Below, piece by piece: positions 37,697 to 46,846 of a stretch of DNA of 64,000 bases; position 1 is the first letter of the stretch, and each line of letters opens with the position of its first letter. Both the position numbers and the translations under genes were made by a program. The notes beneath the pieces are model-generated. The model was not told the origin of the DNA, did not search any database, and was given only the letters and a program-made list of their open reading frames with translations. The stretch is from DATBHW01 sp035307385 (GTDB lineage: Bacteria; Chloroflexota; Ktedonobacteria; Ktedonobacterales; DATBGS01). The stretch is from the NCBI GenBank assembly GCA_035307385.1, contig DATGID010000080.1:1-64000 (forward strand), in the 5' to 3' direction.

Positions 37697-38713
37697 ATGG
37701 ACCCGACAACGCATATCCGGGCTGTGACACCAGCAAAGATTTTAGAGCAGGCGGATGCCTTTGCGCGGTCGATGGCACTGCGCGCAGCCATCGAACTAGA
37801 AATCTGCGACGCGCTCGATGAAGGACTCAATACGGCGCAAAAGCTGGCGCAGAATACCAAAACCTCAGTGCGAGGCATGGAGATTTTGCTCGACGCCCTG
37901 GTGGCGATGGAACTGCTGACCAAACGCGGCGAAACCTATTCCCTGACCCAAGAGTCGGCAACATATCTGGTGCAGAGCAAGCCAACCTATTTGGGCGAAC
38001 TGGTGGAACAGCGGGTACGCGATGTGGTGGCGCTGGAGCATCTGGCCGAGAGCGTGGCAAACGGCAAGCCCTGGGCGCAATGGGGAGTGCAGCACGGCGG
38101 CATCGAAAATTACTTTGCCGACATGGTGCCTGGACTCTTCGTCCTCAACGAGCCGGACGCACGCAAAGTGGCGCGGCAACTCTTCCGTGGGCAGATTGGT
38201 AACTCCGCGCGCATTCTGGACCTGGGCGCAGGTTCTGGCGTGTGGGGCATCGCCCTGGCCCAGCAAAACGCGCTGGCGACGGTGGTCGCGCTGGACACAG
38301 CAGATGTGTTAGAGGTCACGCGCCAGTTTGTGGAGGGCCACAAGCTGGAGTCGCAGTTTGAATATGCTGAAGGCGACCTGCTGACCGCCGACTTTGGCGA
38401 GGCCGAATACGATATTGTCGTGCTGGGCCAGGTCTGCTATATGTTCAGCCCGGAACAAAATCAAGCCCTGTTCCGCCGCATCGCTCGCGCCCTCAAGTCG
38501 GGCGGGCGGGTTCTCATCACCAGCACCCCCATTGATGATGCTCGCACCAGCACACCAGACACGATGGTGAGCGATCTGGTGCTGCTGCTGAGCACCGAAG
38601 GCGGGCGCAGCCATACCTTTTCGGAATATCGGGCCTGGCTCTCTACGGCTGGCTTCAAATCGATTGAACAGATGGACTTGCCGAACCGCATGACCATTAT
38701 CGCCGCGCGATAA
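37697..38713 (+). CDS. SAM-dependent O-methyltransferase-like protein
   Basis: 338 residues with the two-part build of plant/actinobacterial O-methyltransferases. An N-terminal winged-helix dimerisation domain (about 15-90: ELEICDALDEGLNTAQKLAQ, then MEILLDALVAMELLTKRG) is followed by a class I Rossmann domain. Motif I is ILDLGAGSGVWGIALAQQ, motif II ends in VVALD, and EYDIVVLGQVCYM and LKSGGRVLITSTP follow. The catalytic His of acetylserotonin-type enzymes is not obvious, so the acceptor (small phenolic or other) is unknown. GGGGAG precedes the ATG. It converges on the GNAT gene with only 6 nt between. Confidence 0.88.
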   Translation: MDPTTHIRAVTPAKILEQADAFARSMALRAAIELEICDALDEGLNTAQKLAQNTKTSVRGMEILLDALVAMELLTKRGETYSLTQESATYLVQSKPTYLGELVEQRVRDVVALEHLAESVANGKPWAQWGVQHGGIENYFADMVPGLFVLNEPDARKVARQLFRGQIGNSARILDLGAGSGVWGIALAQQNALATVVALDTADVLEVTRQFVEGHKLESQFEYAEGDLLTADFGEAEYDIVVLGQVCYMFSPEQNQALFRRIARALKSGGRVLITSTPIDDARTSTPDTMVSDLVLLLSTEGGRSHTFSEYRAWLSTAGFKSIEQMDLPNRMTIIAAR

Positions 38714-38719
38714 GCCTGC

Positions 38720-39475
38720 TCATCCCGGCAAAAACCAGATAAGCTCATCGGCATACGGCTGATAGCCCAGCGCCAGCGCCACCTTCTGCGAAGCCTCGTT
38801 GGTGGCGCTGTGCACATACAGGGGCACGCGCCCGGCGGCCAGGATGGCCTCCGTGGCGGCTGTCACCACCGTTTTTGCCAGCCCGCGCCCGCGAAGTGCC
38901 TCCGCTTCGGTGCGCACCCCAATCTCCGAAACGTACCGCGACTCATCGCGCACCCCGGCCCGCGAAAGAATCTGCGACCGCGCATCGCAGAGCGCGTAGA
39001 TGCCCCGGCCATAGCGGCTTAACAGCGCCAGATTGGCAAGGTTATGCTCATCCAGACGCCGGACATGAGCGCGCTCTGGTCCCTGAAAAGGCTTGAAGGT
39101 CTCCGGCGAGACGAAACGAGCGATAATCAGCAATCCGCCGGGCGAGATCGAAGCTCCCGGAAACTCGGCATACACCAGGCGAGTAAGCTGTTCCAGTGTA
39201 GCCGCTTCAAAGAGGCGCTCCACCGTCAGCCCTGGCAGAAAGCGCCACAGCGGCTCCAGCAATTGGGGATGAGCGACCACCACGCAGGGGCGCAGCCCAT
39301 TGGCAGGGGTTGGCGCGTGAACAATCAAAGCGGCGTTGCGGAACAGCGACGTGGATGATGGCCGATGCTCAAGTGGCAGCAGATCGATGCCGGATTTCCC
39401 GAAAACTTCCAGCGGCACGCCCAGCGTTTCGGCGTAATAGGCATCCAACCGTTGTCTGGCCTCTCCCTCAGTCAT
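38720..39475 (-). CDS. GNAT family N-acetyltransferase
   Basis: 251 residues. The acetyl-CoA-binding part lies in the C-terminal half: TEAEALRGRGLAKTVVTAAT carries the Q/R-x-x-G-x-G/A element, followed by VPLYVHSATNEASQKVALALGYQ, the N-x-x-S-x-x-V-A-x-x-x-G-Y core that closes GNAT domains. The N-terminal half is variable. It starts 7 nt after the DUF1963 gene on the same strand, in an operon with that gene and a sensor kinase. The acceptor is unknown. Confidence 0.82.
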   Translation of the reverse strand: MTEGEARQRLDAYYAETLGVPLEVFGKSGIDLLPLEHRPSSTSLFRNAALIVHAPTPANGLRPCVVVAHPQLLEPLWRFLPGLTVERLFEAATLEQLTRLVYAEFPGASISPGGLLIIARFVSPETFKPFQGPERAHVRRLDEHNLANLALLSRYGRGIYALCDARSQILSRAGVRDESRYVSEIGVRTEAEALRGRGLAKTVVTAATEAILAAGRVPLYVHSATNEASQKVALALGYQPYADELIWFLPG

Positions 39476-39482
39476 ACCAGCC

Positions 39483-40259
39483 TCACGCTTGCAGGATGAG
39501 CGTCAACGCCTCCGCGTCGCACGGCTCGGCGCAGCAAAAGAGATACGCCCGGCGGGCTGTTCCCCAGGGCAAGGTCGGACCATCGCCCGCGACAAACTGC
39601 GCCAGCAGATACATCTGCCCGCCGCACCAGCGGCATTCGGGCCAATAGCTCGCGCCGAGCCAATGCGGATAGCCTCCAAGCTGGCTCTGAGCCGCCTGCT
39701 CCTGACGGCGCACCACCTCTAACTCAGCCAGATGATAGCCAACATGCAGATCATCGAGCGCGTGGGGGGCAATCGCGGTCAACTCATCGGCCACATCCTG
39801 CCAGGCGGGAACATCCAGCATCGGCGTCCCCAGGGCGCGAAACGCTGGCAGCCTGGCCTGGGCAGGCAGAACAGCCGGAGGCTCCAGCGGCGCGAGCGGC
39901 TGGTCGCGCAGGCGAAAGAGACGCAGTCGGCAGCTATCTCCGCCGGGCCGTTCGATGAGCGAGGCATGCTCGCGCTCCTGACACGCCCAACAGCAGAAGA
40001 CCAGGCAGAGGTCGTAAACGCCGGGCCGCCAGTGGCCGCCGCCATCCAGGCGCATCTGGCAGACAAAAGCCAGTGGGTCGCCGCAGCTATCGCACACCGG
40101 CCACGCCTCGCCGGTCGGCCACCAGGGACGCCCACCAAAGCCAGACCCGGGCGTATCAAACGAGTGCTCGCCCCGCTCCAGCCGCAGGCACAGGCGCGTG
40201 CGGGCAATGTGCTGAAGCTGCTGGGTCAGCGCGTGTTGCAGCGCGGTTGCATCCATCAT
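39483..40259 (-). CDS. DUF1963-like (YwqG) protein with Cys pairs
   Basis: 258 residues. CDSCGDPLAFVCQM in the first third and SQLGGYPHWLG with CRWCGGQMYLLAQF in the last third match the DUF1963/YwqG layout: Q-S-x-L-G-G-x-P, then C-x-x-C-G and LLQ. It ends YLFCCAEPCD. Another Cys-rich patch is LCLVFCCWACQERE. The paired CxxC elements suggest zinc binding. The function is unknown even in studied relatives. Its ATG overlaps the stop codon of the upstream kinase gene (ATGA), which points to translational coupling. Confidence 0.75.
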   Translation of the reverse strand: MMDATALQHALTQQLQHIARTRLCLRLERGEHSFDTPGSGFGGRPWWPTGEAWPVCDSCGDPLAFVCQMRLDGGGHWRPGVYDLCLVFCCWACQEREHASLIERPGGDSCRLRLFRLRDQPLAPLEPPAVLPAQARLPAFRALGTPMLDVPAWQDVADELTAIAPHALDDLHVGYHLAELEVVRRQEQAAQSQLGGYPHWLGASYWPECRWCGGQMYLLAQFVAGDGPTLPWGTARRAYLFCCAEPCDAEALTLILQA

Positions 40260-41515
40260 GAGGCTGATCTTTCTGCCTGCGGCATCTCTGCGAGGGGCAG
40301 CATCACGGTAAACCGACTGCCCTTGCCCTCTTCGGACGTTGCCCAGATTTGGCCGTGGTGCCGCTCGATGATTTCTTTACAGATGGCTAGCCCCAACCCC
40401 AGGCCACGCTGCGGGCCGCTGCGGGCGGTACTCGCTCGGAAAAAGCGATCAAAGATTAGGGAGAGTTCATCCTGGGGAATACCCACTCCTTCATCCTCGA
40501 CGGTCAGCAGCGCTTTCTGCGCCTGGCAGGCAAGCGTCAGATACACCGGGCGGTCAGCGTCCGAATACTTCACCGCATTATTCAGCAGATTGCTGAGCAC
40601 CTGGGCCAGCCGCTCAGCATCAGCCCGGATAAAGACTGGCGCGTCTCTCAAAGAGACCTCAATCCGACGCCCGCTGGTCATCTCTTGCTCTTCCGCTGCC
40701 TGACGACAAAGCGCGGCCAGGTCGCAGGTCTCCAGGCGCAATTCCAGCTTGCCAGCCTGAATCCGGCTGACATCCAGCAAGTCATTGACAAGATTCGTGA
40801 GCTTATCGGTCTGCTGGTTGATCTTGAGCAGCATCTCCTGGGTGACAGCCAGGTTCGGCGAGACGCCAGAAACTTTTCCCAGGCGTCTCTGTGCCAATTG
40901 AGCATAGCCTTTGATGGCTGAAATGGGGGTCTTCAGTTCGTGCGAAGCCAGCGAAAGAAACTGATCTTTTAGCTTCCCCGCTTCCTCCAGTGCCGCCGTG
41001 CGCTCGGTTGCCAGTCGCTCTGCCGTGCGGGCGCGCCTGCGCGCGCTCTCACGCTGCGAGGTGAGCAAGCTCAAAATCAGGCTGGCGACAATAAACGGCA
41101 CAAAATCTTCCAGGTCGCTCAAGCGATCAAGCCGACTTACCGGTGATACTATGAAATAGTCCAGGGCCACCGTACTCAGCAGGGTAGCGAAAATCGCCGG
41201 ACCTGCCCCCCACACAAGCGCAATGATGAACACCAGCAGAATCATCAAAGCGCCTGCAAAGAAATGTGGCTCTGGCTCCAGGATTTGGAAGAACTGTAAG
41301 GCCAGAAAGGTAATAACCGTAACGAGCACGATTGTGATGGGATAGCCTATTCCCCGCCGATGCCACCACTGGAGGGGCGAGAGATCATCCTGGCGCAGAA
41401 TGCGGCGAGACAGAATCCCTGGAGCCAGCCTGGGATGGCGCATCTCAAAAGGGCGATGTTCTTCAAGAGACTCCGGAGAAGTCTCTGTCGGAGGCTTAGG
41501 CGCTGATGCTGACAT
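40256..41515 (-). CDS. Sensor histidine kinase with KdpD-like DUF4118 membrane domain
   Basis: 419 residues. A polar N-terminus (1-50) precedes about four closely packed helices (about 65-165, for example FFAGALMILLVFIIALVWGAGPAIFATLLSTVA cut short here), the DUF4118 domain found in KdpD. No periplasmic sensor is present. The HisKA box is SHELKTPISAIKGYAQ. The HATPase domain has NLLNNAVKYSD, VEDEGVGIP and GLGLAICKEIIERHHGQ. ATG 41515 is chosen from codon context; the frame is open to 41608. No response regulator is adjacent, so it is an orphan kinase heading an operon with DUF1963 and GNAT genes. Confidence 0.9.
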   Translation of the reverse strand: MSASAPKPPTETSPESLEEHRPFEMRHPRLAPGILSRRILRQDDLSPLQWWHRRGIGYPITIVLVTVITFLALQFFQILEPEPHFFAGALMILLVFIIALVWGAGPAIFATLLSTVALDYFIVSPVSRLDRLSDLEDFVPFIVASLILSLLTSQRESARRRARTAERLATERTAALEEAGKLKDQFLSLASHELKTPISAIKGYAQLAQRRLGKVSGVSPNLAVTQEMLLKINQQTDKLTNLVNDLLDVSRIQAGKLELRLETCDLAALCRQAAEEQEMTSGRRIEVSLRDAPVFIRADAERLAQVLSNLLNNAVKYSDADRPVYLTLACQAQKALLTVEDEGVGIPQDELSLIFDRFFRASTARSGPQRGLGLGLAICKEIIERHHGQIWATSEEGKGSRFTVMLPLAEMPQAERSAS

Positions 41516-41650
41516 ACGTTCTGGCTTCTCTAGCAGAATAGGGATACCTCGTCTTCGTGATGATACGGATAGATGGTACCATGTCCTGAGTCTGGGCGCA
41601 ACCGACAAGAGGCTGAAAACCAGCCTGGCAGCATCACAAACACCTGCTGC

Positions 41651-41679
41651 TTGACGAGCGCAAGCGGAGATGGTATAGT
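41651..41679 (+). promoter_or_regulatory. Promoter of tRNA-Arg
   Basis: TTGACG (41651-41656), 17 bp, TATAGT (41674-41679), 29 nt before the tRNA 5' end. Confidence 0.75.
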
Positions 41680-41708
41680 ATTTCTGGTAGAAGTCTGGAT
41701 GAGCATTT

Positions 41709-41783
41709 GCCCCCGTAGCTCAGTGGATAGAGCACCGGCCTCCGGAGCCGGGCGCGCAGGTTCGATTCCTGTCGGGGGTACCA
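41709..41783 (+). tRNA. tRNA-Arg(CCG), CCA encoded
   Basis: The cloverleaf is complete. The acceptor GCCCCCG pairs with CGGGGGT (terminal G-U), the D-loop has AGCTCAGTGGATAGAGC, and the anticodon stem CCGGC/GCCGG has loop CTCCGGA, giving anticodon CCG (41742-41744). The T-arm is CAGGTTCGATTCCTG, the discriminator A, and CCA (41781-41783) is in the DNA. It reads the CGG arginine codon. Confidence 0.97.
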
Positions 41784-41800
41784 CTCAAAGCCTGGTCAAA

Positions 41801-41830
41801 AGCCTGATAGCCTGTGCTATCGGGCTTTTT
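41801..41830 (+). terminator. Rho-independent terminator after tRNA-Arg
   Basis: AGCCTGATAGC pairs with GCTATCGGGCT (one G-U) over a 4-nt loop, followed by TTTTTG. Confidence 0.9.
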
Positions 41831-41895
41831 GTTTGGGACACAACGGGACAGGCTGCTTGAGCAGCCATACACATATGGGGAAAGGGAAAGTGGGG

Positions 41896-41968
<73 letters not shown>

Positions 41969-41986
41969 GCATCCGAGTGCCTAACA

Positions 41987-42016
41987 AGTATAGCACATTG
42001 CCGCCCCAGCAGTCAA
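41987..42016 (-). promoter_or_regulatory. Promoter of tRNA-Lys
   Basis: On the minus strand TTGACT (42016-42011), 18 bp, TATACT (41992-41987), 18 nt upstream of the tRNA. Confidence 0.75.
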
Positions 42017-42036
42017 GATGGTTGCATCTATGCCGC

Positions 42037-44634
42037 CTAGCTCTCGAGCCACCAGCCCGCGCTATCAGCCGTCAGCGCCAGCGCGCCAGTGGTGGCAACG
42101 CTCAGCGCGCGGATCGCTTCTGGAGGTGGCGACGTGGACGGGCTGGGGCTGCGCGTGGTGGCCGAAGCCGGAGTCACCACAATCAGTGTCGGATGAACCA
42201 TCGGCAGCAGATCAACGAGCGCCGAGTCAGCGGCGGGCGATTCGCCGGGGCGCAGCGCCACCTGCACAATGTCGGCGCGCAGATCAGCGCCGCTGGCCGC
42301 CAGCGCAGTCAAGGTCGCTTCGGTCGTCTCGCCCAGCAAGAGAACGCTCAAACCTGGACTGATGAGCCGTAAGATCAACGCATTGGTGTCTTCATTCTGC
42401 GTATCCTGCGAGAGCACCGGCCCCGGCGAGAGCACCTGCAAGGCCACATCTGGCTCAAGCTGAATGGTCGCGCCCCGCCGAAGCTGACGATAGGAGATGC
42501 CGCGCTGGGCCAGTGTCGCGCGCCAGGAAGCATAGATGGCGCTGGGGTGCAGCATGCCTGCATCGCCAGCCAGCTTCACCTGATAATGGCCCAGCGCATC
42601 AAGCAGCCCCAGCAGATGCCCCTGCCTGGGATTCGTCAGCAAAGCCAGATCAATCGTGCGCTGCCAGAACGGGAGATACTGGCCCAACGTCTCTTCCAGC
42701 GCCGCCGGATCATCGCCACCATCCAGCAACACGACATGCCCGGCTGGCGTCTGAATGAGCATCGCCTGGCCGCCCGAGCCAACATCCAGCCAGGTAATAT
42801 GCAGGCGGTTATCGGGAAGTGTGGCAAGCGTCGTCACGCTGGCAGCGACGATGAGAAAGACTGCGGCAGCCAGACGCCAGCGCGCCTGCACGCGCTGCCG
42901 GTGACGGCGCTGCGCCCGCGTCAAAAAGGGCTGATCGATGGCCTTGATACGTTTGGGCCGTGTCAAGAGCCACGCCACCAGGATGCCCAGGCCAATTTCA
43001 TACAGCCAGGCCAGCCAGATATCCAGCGAGCCAATTGTTATGCTGGCAAACGGCAGCGCCGCTGAGCGCGCGATGATCTGATAGACCAGCCAGAGCAGCG
43101 GCCAGCACACCCACCCAATCGCCACGCCGACTATAGGAATGATCAAGCCCAGCACCCCAACAGCCAGGCCCATCAGCAAGAGCAGCCCTAAGAGCGGCAC
43201 ACAAAGCACATTCGTCAATGGAGCAACCAGCGAAAATTGGCCGAAGTTGATGATCTGGATGGGCAGCGTGGCAAGTTCGGCGGCCACGGTCACCGCCAAC
43301 AGTTCAGCGCCCAGCCTTCCACCCGGCACCCGTGCAAGCGGGCGTGTGAGCCAGACCACAAGCAGCGGAGAGAAAGCGATGCCCAGCGTGCCCAGCAGCG
43401 AAAGCTGAAACCCCACATCCCACAGGACATACGGTGACCACAGGCTCATCAGCAACGCGGCAAACGCCAGGGCCGTATACAGGTTATAGGTGCGTCCAAA
43501 GCGCGGAGCCAGCACCAGCAGCGCGCCCATGATGCCCGCGCGCATGGCAGAAGGTTCGGCCCCACCCAGAAAGACATAGGCCAGGATGCCTGCCAGCAGC
43601 GGGGCCAGCGCCCAGCGGCGGCCCAGCAGCCGCGTGGCAAACGCCGCCAGCAGCCCGCTCAGCACCGTCACCTTAAAGCCGGAGGTGACGATCAGATGCA
43701 CCGTCCCCGACCGTTGAAAGATGGCATACTGCGCGCGCAGCACGTTCGTCTTCAGCCCCAGCAGAATGCCGATCAAGAGCGAGGCCTCGGGTTCAGGCAG
43801 TGATCTGCTGATGGCCTGGGCCAATCCCTGGCGCAGATCAAAGAGCCAGGCCAGCAGTGGATTTCCCCCGCCGCGCTCCAGAATGGACAGGCGCGGAAAG
43901 CTCATGGCCGCGAAGGTGCCCGCTGGCGCATCCACCGGCTGCAAGGCTTTAGAGGCGCGGGGAGAGGGGGATATGGCAGGAATAGGACCGCCAACCACCG
44001 GCCCCAGCAGCCCGGTCAACTCGACGCTGTCGCCATAGTCCGGTGCGTAGAGGCTATTGGTGTTGAGCATGATGACTGCAATGGTGCCATGGACATCTTG
44101 CCAGGTATCGCCGTTATCCAGGCTCACGCTGCTGGCGTCCACTTCCAGCAGCGTGCTGCGATTGCGCAGATCAGGTTCGGCGCTGATCTCGCCGCGAACA
44201 ACCACCGGCCCACGCCCGATAAACGCGCTTACCGCAGACACATCGCCCACCGGACTGGCAAGCGCCAGCCGGGCCGCGCCGAGCGCCACGCACAGCAGCA
44301 GCAGGAATCCTAAGGCCAGCCAGCGCGCCTGACGCCCCGGCAGGCCAACGCGGCGCACACAGAACGCGAGCGAGCCGCAAGCCCCGGCAACCAGCAGCAG
44401 CGCCCAGAGCGAGAGCGCGGCCTCGCTGCCCAGCAGTATGCCAGCAAGCCAGGCTGCCACCAGCGCCACCAGCAGCAAGCCGCGCAAATCGGGCAGGACC
44501 GCAATCGAAAACGGCTGCTGGCGCGGGCGCTCCGATTCGGGCAGCACGCTGGTGACGCGCGCCTCCGGTGTGCCGCGCGAGGACGGCACTGGACTGGTAG
44601 AGCGCTCTTGGCGGCGATTCTGGCCGTTCAGCAT
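42037..44634 (-). CDS. comEC: ComEC/Rec2-family DNA uptake channel
   Basis: 865-residue multi-pass protein expected to carry single-stranded DNA across the membrane during transformation. An N-terminal pair of helices is followed by an OB-like loop domain (about 120-220), then the competence domain (about 250-520) with SGFKVTVLSGLLAAF and GGAEPSAMRAGIMGALLVLAPRFGR. A C-terminal metallo-beta-lactamase-like domain starts at LDVGSGGQAMLIQTP. In that domain the usual HxHxDH ligand cluster reads TNPRQGHLLG, so most metal ligands are gone. It lies 16 nt after comEA and forms an operon with it. Confidence 0.93.
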   Translation of the reverse strand: MLNGQNRRQERSTSPVPSSRGTPEARVTSVLPESERPRQQPFSIAVLPDLRGLLLVALVAAWLAGILLGSEAALSLWALLLVAGACGSLAFCVRRVGLPGRQARWLALGFLLLLCVALGAARLALASPVGDVSAVSAFIGRGPVVVRGEISAEPDLRNRSTLLEVDASSVSLDNGDTWQDVHGTIAVIMLNTNSLYAPDYGDSVELTGLLGPVVGGPIPAISPSPRASKALQPVDAPAGTFAAMSFPRLSILERGGGNPLLAWLFDLRQGLAQAISRSLPEPEASLLIGILLGLKTNVLRAQYAIFQRSGTVHLIVTSGFKVTVLSGLLAAFATRLLGRRWALAPLLAGILAYVFLGGAEPSAMRAGIMGALLVLAPRFGRTYNLYTALAFAALLMSLWSPYVLWDVGFQLSLLGTLGIAFSPLLVVWLTRPLARVPGGRLGAELLAVTVAAELATLPIQIINFGQFSLVAPLTNVLCVPLLGLLLLMGLAVGVLGLIIPIVGVAIGWVCWPLLWLVYQIIARSAALPFASITIGSLDIWLAWLYEIGLGILVAWLLTRPKRIKAIDQPFLTRAQRRHRQRVQARWRLAAAVFLIVAASVTTLATLPDNRLHITWLDVGSGGQAMLIQTPAGHVVLLDGGDDPAALEETLGQYLPFWQRTIDLALLTNPRQGHLLGLLDALGHYQVKLAGDAGMLHPSAIYASWRATLAQRGISYRQLRRGATIQLEPDVALQVLSPGPVLSQDTQNEDTNALILRLISPGLSVLLLGETTEATLTALAASGADLRADIVQVALRPGESPAADSALVDLLPMVHPTLIVVTPASATTRSPSPSTSPPPEAIRALSVATTGALALTADSAGWWLES

Positions 44635-44650
44635 CAGTGTGCCCTACCAA

Positions 44651-45433
44651 CTAAACAGTAATGAGGTCTTTTATTTTGTCATACGTCGTGCGGCTCATCA
44701 CGTTGAGCAACTGCGTGATGGCTGTATAAGGGCCGTGCGCCTCGCGATAGGCCACAATCTTATTGCACGTGGTCAGGCTGATGGGCAGCAAGGTGTGCAT
44801 ATCCTCGGCGCTGGCCGTGTTGATATTGACTTTGCCGGGACCGCTCCCCCCTCCCCCGCCGAGGCCAGAGGGCAGCGGTTGGCCGACAGCGGGCACAAAG
44901 ACCTCTTCGCCATCAGTCACCACTGCCGCCAGATTGACACGCGCCAGATCGGCATCTGGCTTGGGGCCACCAGCCGCTTGCAGCAGCGCGTCCACGCGAT
45001 CACCGCTGTGCAGCGCATAAACGCCCGGATGCACCACCTCGCCCACGATATACGCCTGGATGTCGGCGGCGGGGCTTGCCGAGGAGACGTTCACGCTGGA
45101 GGACTGTGTAATGGTCGGCTGGGCCGAAGCAGCATCCGGCAGCCGAATGACCACCACCAGCAGGGCAACCAGACCCAGCATCAGCAGCGGCGCGACGATG
45201 CGAATCAATCGGCGCTGGCGCTCTGCTTGTCGACTGGACTTCGAGCGCTCCAGAGGCTGATCACCTCTGAGCGGCCTATCAAAGTAGGGTGGAGCGGCAG
45301 GAACGATGGTTCCTGGCACGGACTCAATGAATACCTCTCGCTCTTCCTCATCTTCTGGGTGGGATGGCCGTGTGCCATCTGCCTCACCCGGCCACCATGA
45401 CCAATCATCGTCAGCAGAGAAATGCTTGCCCAT
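44651..45433 (-). CDS. comEA: ComEA-like DNA-binding competence protein
   Basis: 260 residues. A cytoplasmic acidic/basic N-terminus (1-75) precedes one TM helix (IVAPLLMLGLVALLVVVIRL), a Ser/Ala linker, an SLBB-like domain (QAYIVGEVVHPGVYALHSGDRV) and, after a Gly-rich hinge, the helix-hairpin-helix region VNINTASAEDMHTLLPIS ending in TYDKIKDLITV. ComEA binds incoming double-stranded DNA outside the membrane and hands it to ComEC. The second HhH hairpin has TTCNKIVAYREAHGPY. A purine-rich GGGGAGGG lies before the ATG, and the promoter is at 45470-45498. Confidence 0.93.
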   Translation of the reverse strand: MGKHFSADDDWSWWPGEADGTRPSHPEDEEEREVFIESVPGTIVPAAPPYFDRPLRGDQPLERSKSSRQAERQRRLIRIVAPLLMLGLVALLVVVIRLPDAASAQPTITQSSSVNVSSASPAADIQAYIVGEVVHPGVYALHSGDRVDALLQAAGGPKPDADLARVNLAAVVTDGEEVFVPAVGQPLPSGLGGGGGSGPGKVNINTASAEDMHTLLPISLTTCNKIVAYREAHGPYTAITQLLNVMSRTTYDKIKDLITV

Positions 45434-45469
45434 GCCAGTTGACCCTCCCCAGTCTCAATCTCATGGCTG

Positions 45470-45498
45470 ATTGTAGGGAGGGAGCGAGCAGGTGTCAA
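45470..45498 (-). promoter_or_regulatory. Sigma70-type promoter of comEA-comEC
   Basis: Minus strand TTGACA (45498-45493), 17 bp, TACAAT (45475-45470), about 35 nt before the comEA start. Confidence 0.75.
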
Positions 45499-45503
45499 GA
45501 ATA

Positions 45504-46784
45504 TTAGGAAAGATTGGCTGGCTGGATTATCTCTTCTTCAACACGCACCTTGACAGCGCCCTCCAGGGCTGGACCGGTCAACAACAGCAGCACCAGCACC
45601 CCGGCCAGCACATAGACGCCTCCCTGAATATTGAGCACCGTCACCACACCAAGGTGGTCGCCCAGCGCCCCGGCAATCGTGGTCCCCAACAGCCCCAGCA
45701 AAGCGCCCGTCGTGAAAAAGGTACTGGAGACTCGCCCACGATACGCATCGGGCGTTGCCATCTGTTGCAGCGCATTGAACCCCGTCAGCATCGCAACTGC
45801 GGGCAGCCCAACCAGCACAAAGAGCGCAAAGGTCAGCAGAAAGACCGGGAAGAAGGCAGGCGAATTGAAGATCACCAGATCAATCAGCCCAAAAGCCACC
45901 GCGCACCATCCAATCCACCAACGCGAAACCAGACGGCTACCAATCCAGCCAATCAGCACACCACCAACGAGTGAGCCTATCGCCTGCGCGCTCATCAGCC
46001 AGCCGACCTGCGCCGCCCCTCCGTGCAGCACGCGGCTAACAAACACGATGAACAAGACGCCAATCACTCCTTCCCCCAGGCTGGTAATCGCCTGAAACGA
46101 GAACAGCACGCCAAGTACCCGCTCGCGCCGAATCAAACGCAAGCCATCCAGCCACTCGCGCATGATAGCTCGCCAGGAAATGCCTGTGATCTCTGCCCTG
46201 GCTGATATTTGCTGGCTGGTTGGCACGCGGATGAAAGCGATCAACAGGCCAGCTATCGCAAATGAGGCGGCATCCACGAGAATGATGCCCGGCAGCCCAA
46301 AGAATCCAGCCACCAGGCCACCTAGCGCAGGGCCAACCAGCCGAGCCAGGTTGTTACTGAGCGCACTCAGTGAATTGGCGGCTACCAACTGGTCCTGGCT
46401 CACCAGATTGGGCACCAGCGCATTTTCAGCAGGCACGAAGAATTGTTCAATGGAGGATTCAACAAAAGCCACAATGTAGACCAGCCACACGCGGTCAGCA
46501 GTGGTTACGAAGAGCAAGGGCAAGAGCCAGAGCGCAGACAGCGCATCGCCCACAACCATGATGCGCTGGCGGTTCCAGCGGTCCACAAAGACGCCAGCGA
46601 AGACACCAAAGAGCAGGTTCGGAAGGCGCGCGGCGATCATCATGACGCTGGTCGCCAGCACAGAATGGGTCAGCAGCAGGACGTAGATGGGCAGGCCAAT
46701 CATCAGCACCCAGTCCCCAGTGAGCGAGATCAATCCGCCAGACCAGAGCAGGGCAAAGTTACGCTGGCGCAAGGTGGCAAACAT
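45504..46784 (-). CDS. MFS exporter (MFS_3-like)
   Basis: 426 residues, 12 helices. The start MFATLRQRNFALLWSGGLIS, then GDWVLMIGLPIYVL, fits the MFS_3/enterobactin-exporter-like subgroup. Motif A shows as GVFAGVFVDRWNRQRIMV between TM2 and TM3. The second half repeats with QVGWLMSAQAIGSLVGGVLIGWIG. ATG 46784 has AAGGAG 7 nt upstream. The gene lies behind a promoter with an operator-like palindrome, so an unlinked repressor probably controls it. Drug or siderophore export is a guess from the family. Confidence 0.88.
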   Translation of the reverse strand: MFATLRQRNFALLWSGGLISLTGDWVLMIGLPIYVLLLTHSVLATSVMMIAARLPNLLFGVFAGVFVDRWNRQRIMVVGDALSALWLLPLLFVTTADRVWLVYIVAFVESSIEQFFVPAENALVPNLVSQDQLVAANSLSALSNNLARLVGPALGGLVAGFFGLPGIILVDAASFAIAGLLIAFIRVPTSQQISARAEITGISWRAIMREWLDGLRLIRRERVLGVLFSFQAITSLGEGVIGVLFIVFVSRVLHGGAAQVGWLMSAQAIGSLVGGVLIGWIGSRLVSRWWIGWCAVAFGLIDLVIFNSPAFFPVFLLTFALFVLVGLPAVAMLTGFNALQQMATPDAYRGRVSSTFFTTGALLGLLGTTIAGALGDHLGVVTVLNIQGGVYVLAGVLVLLLLTGPALEGAVKVRVEEEIIQPANLS

Positions 46785-46846
46785 TGAGCGGCTCCTTCTG
46801 GGCGCGCAGCATCCCGCGCTGCCCATATTTTTAATAGTATGATTGA

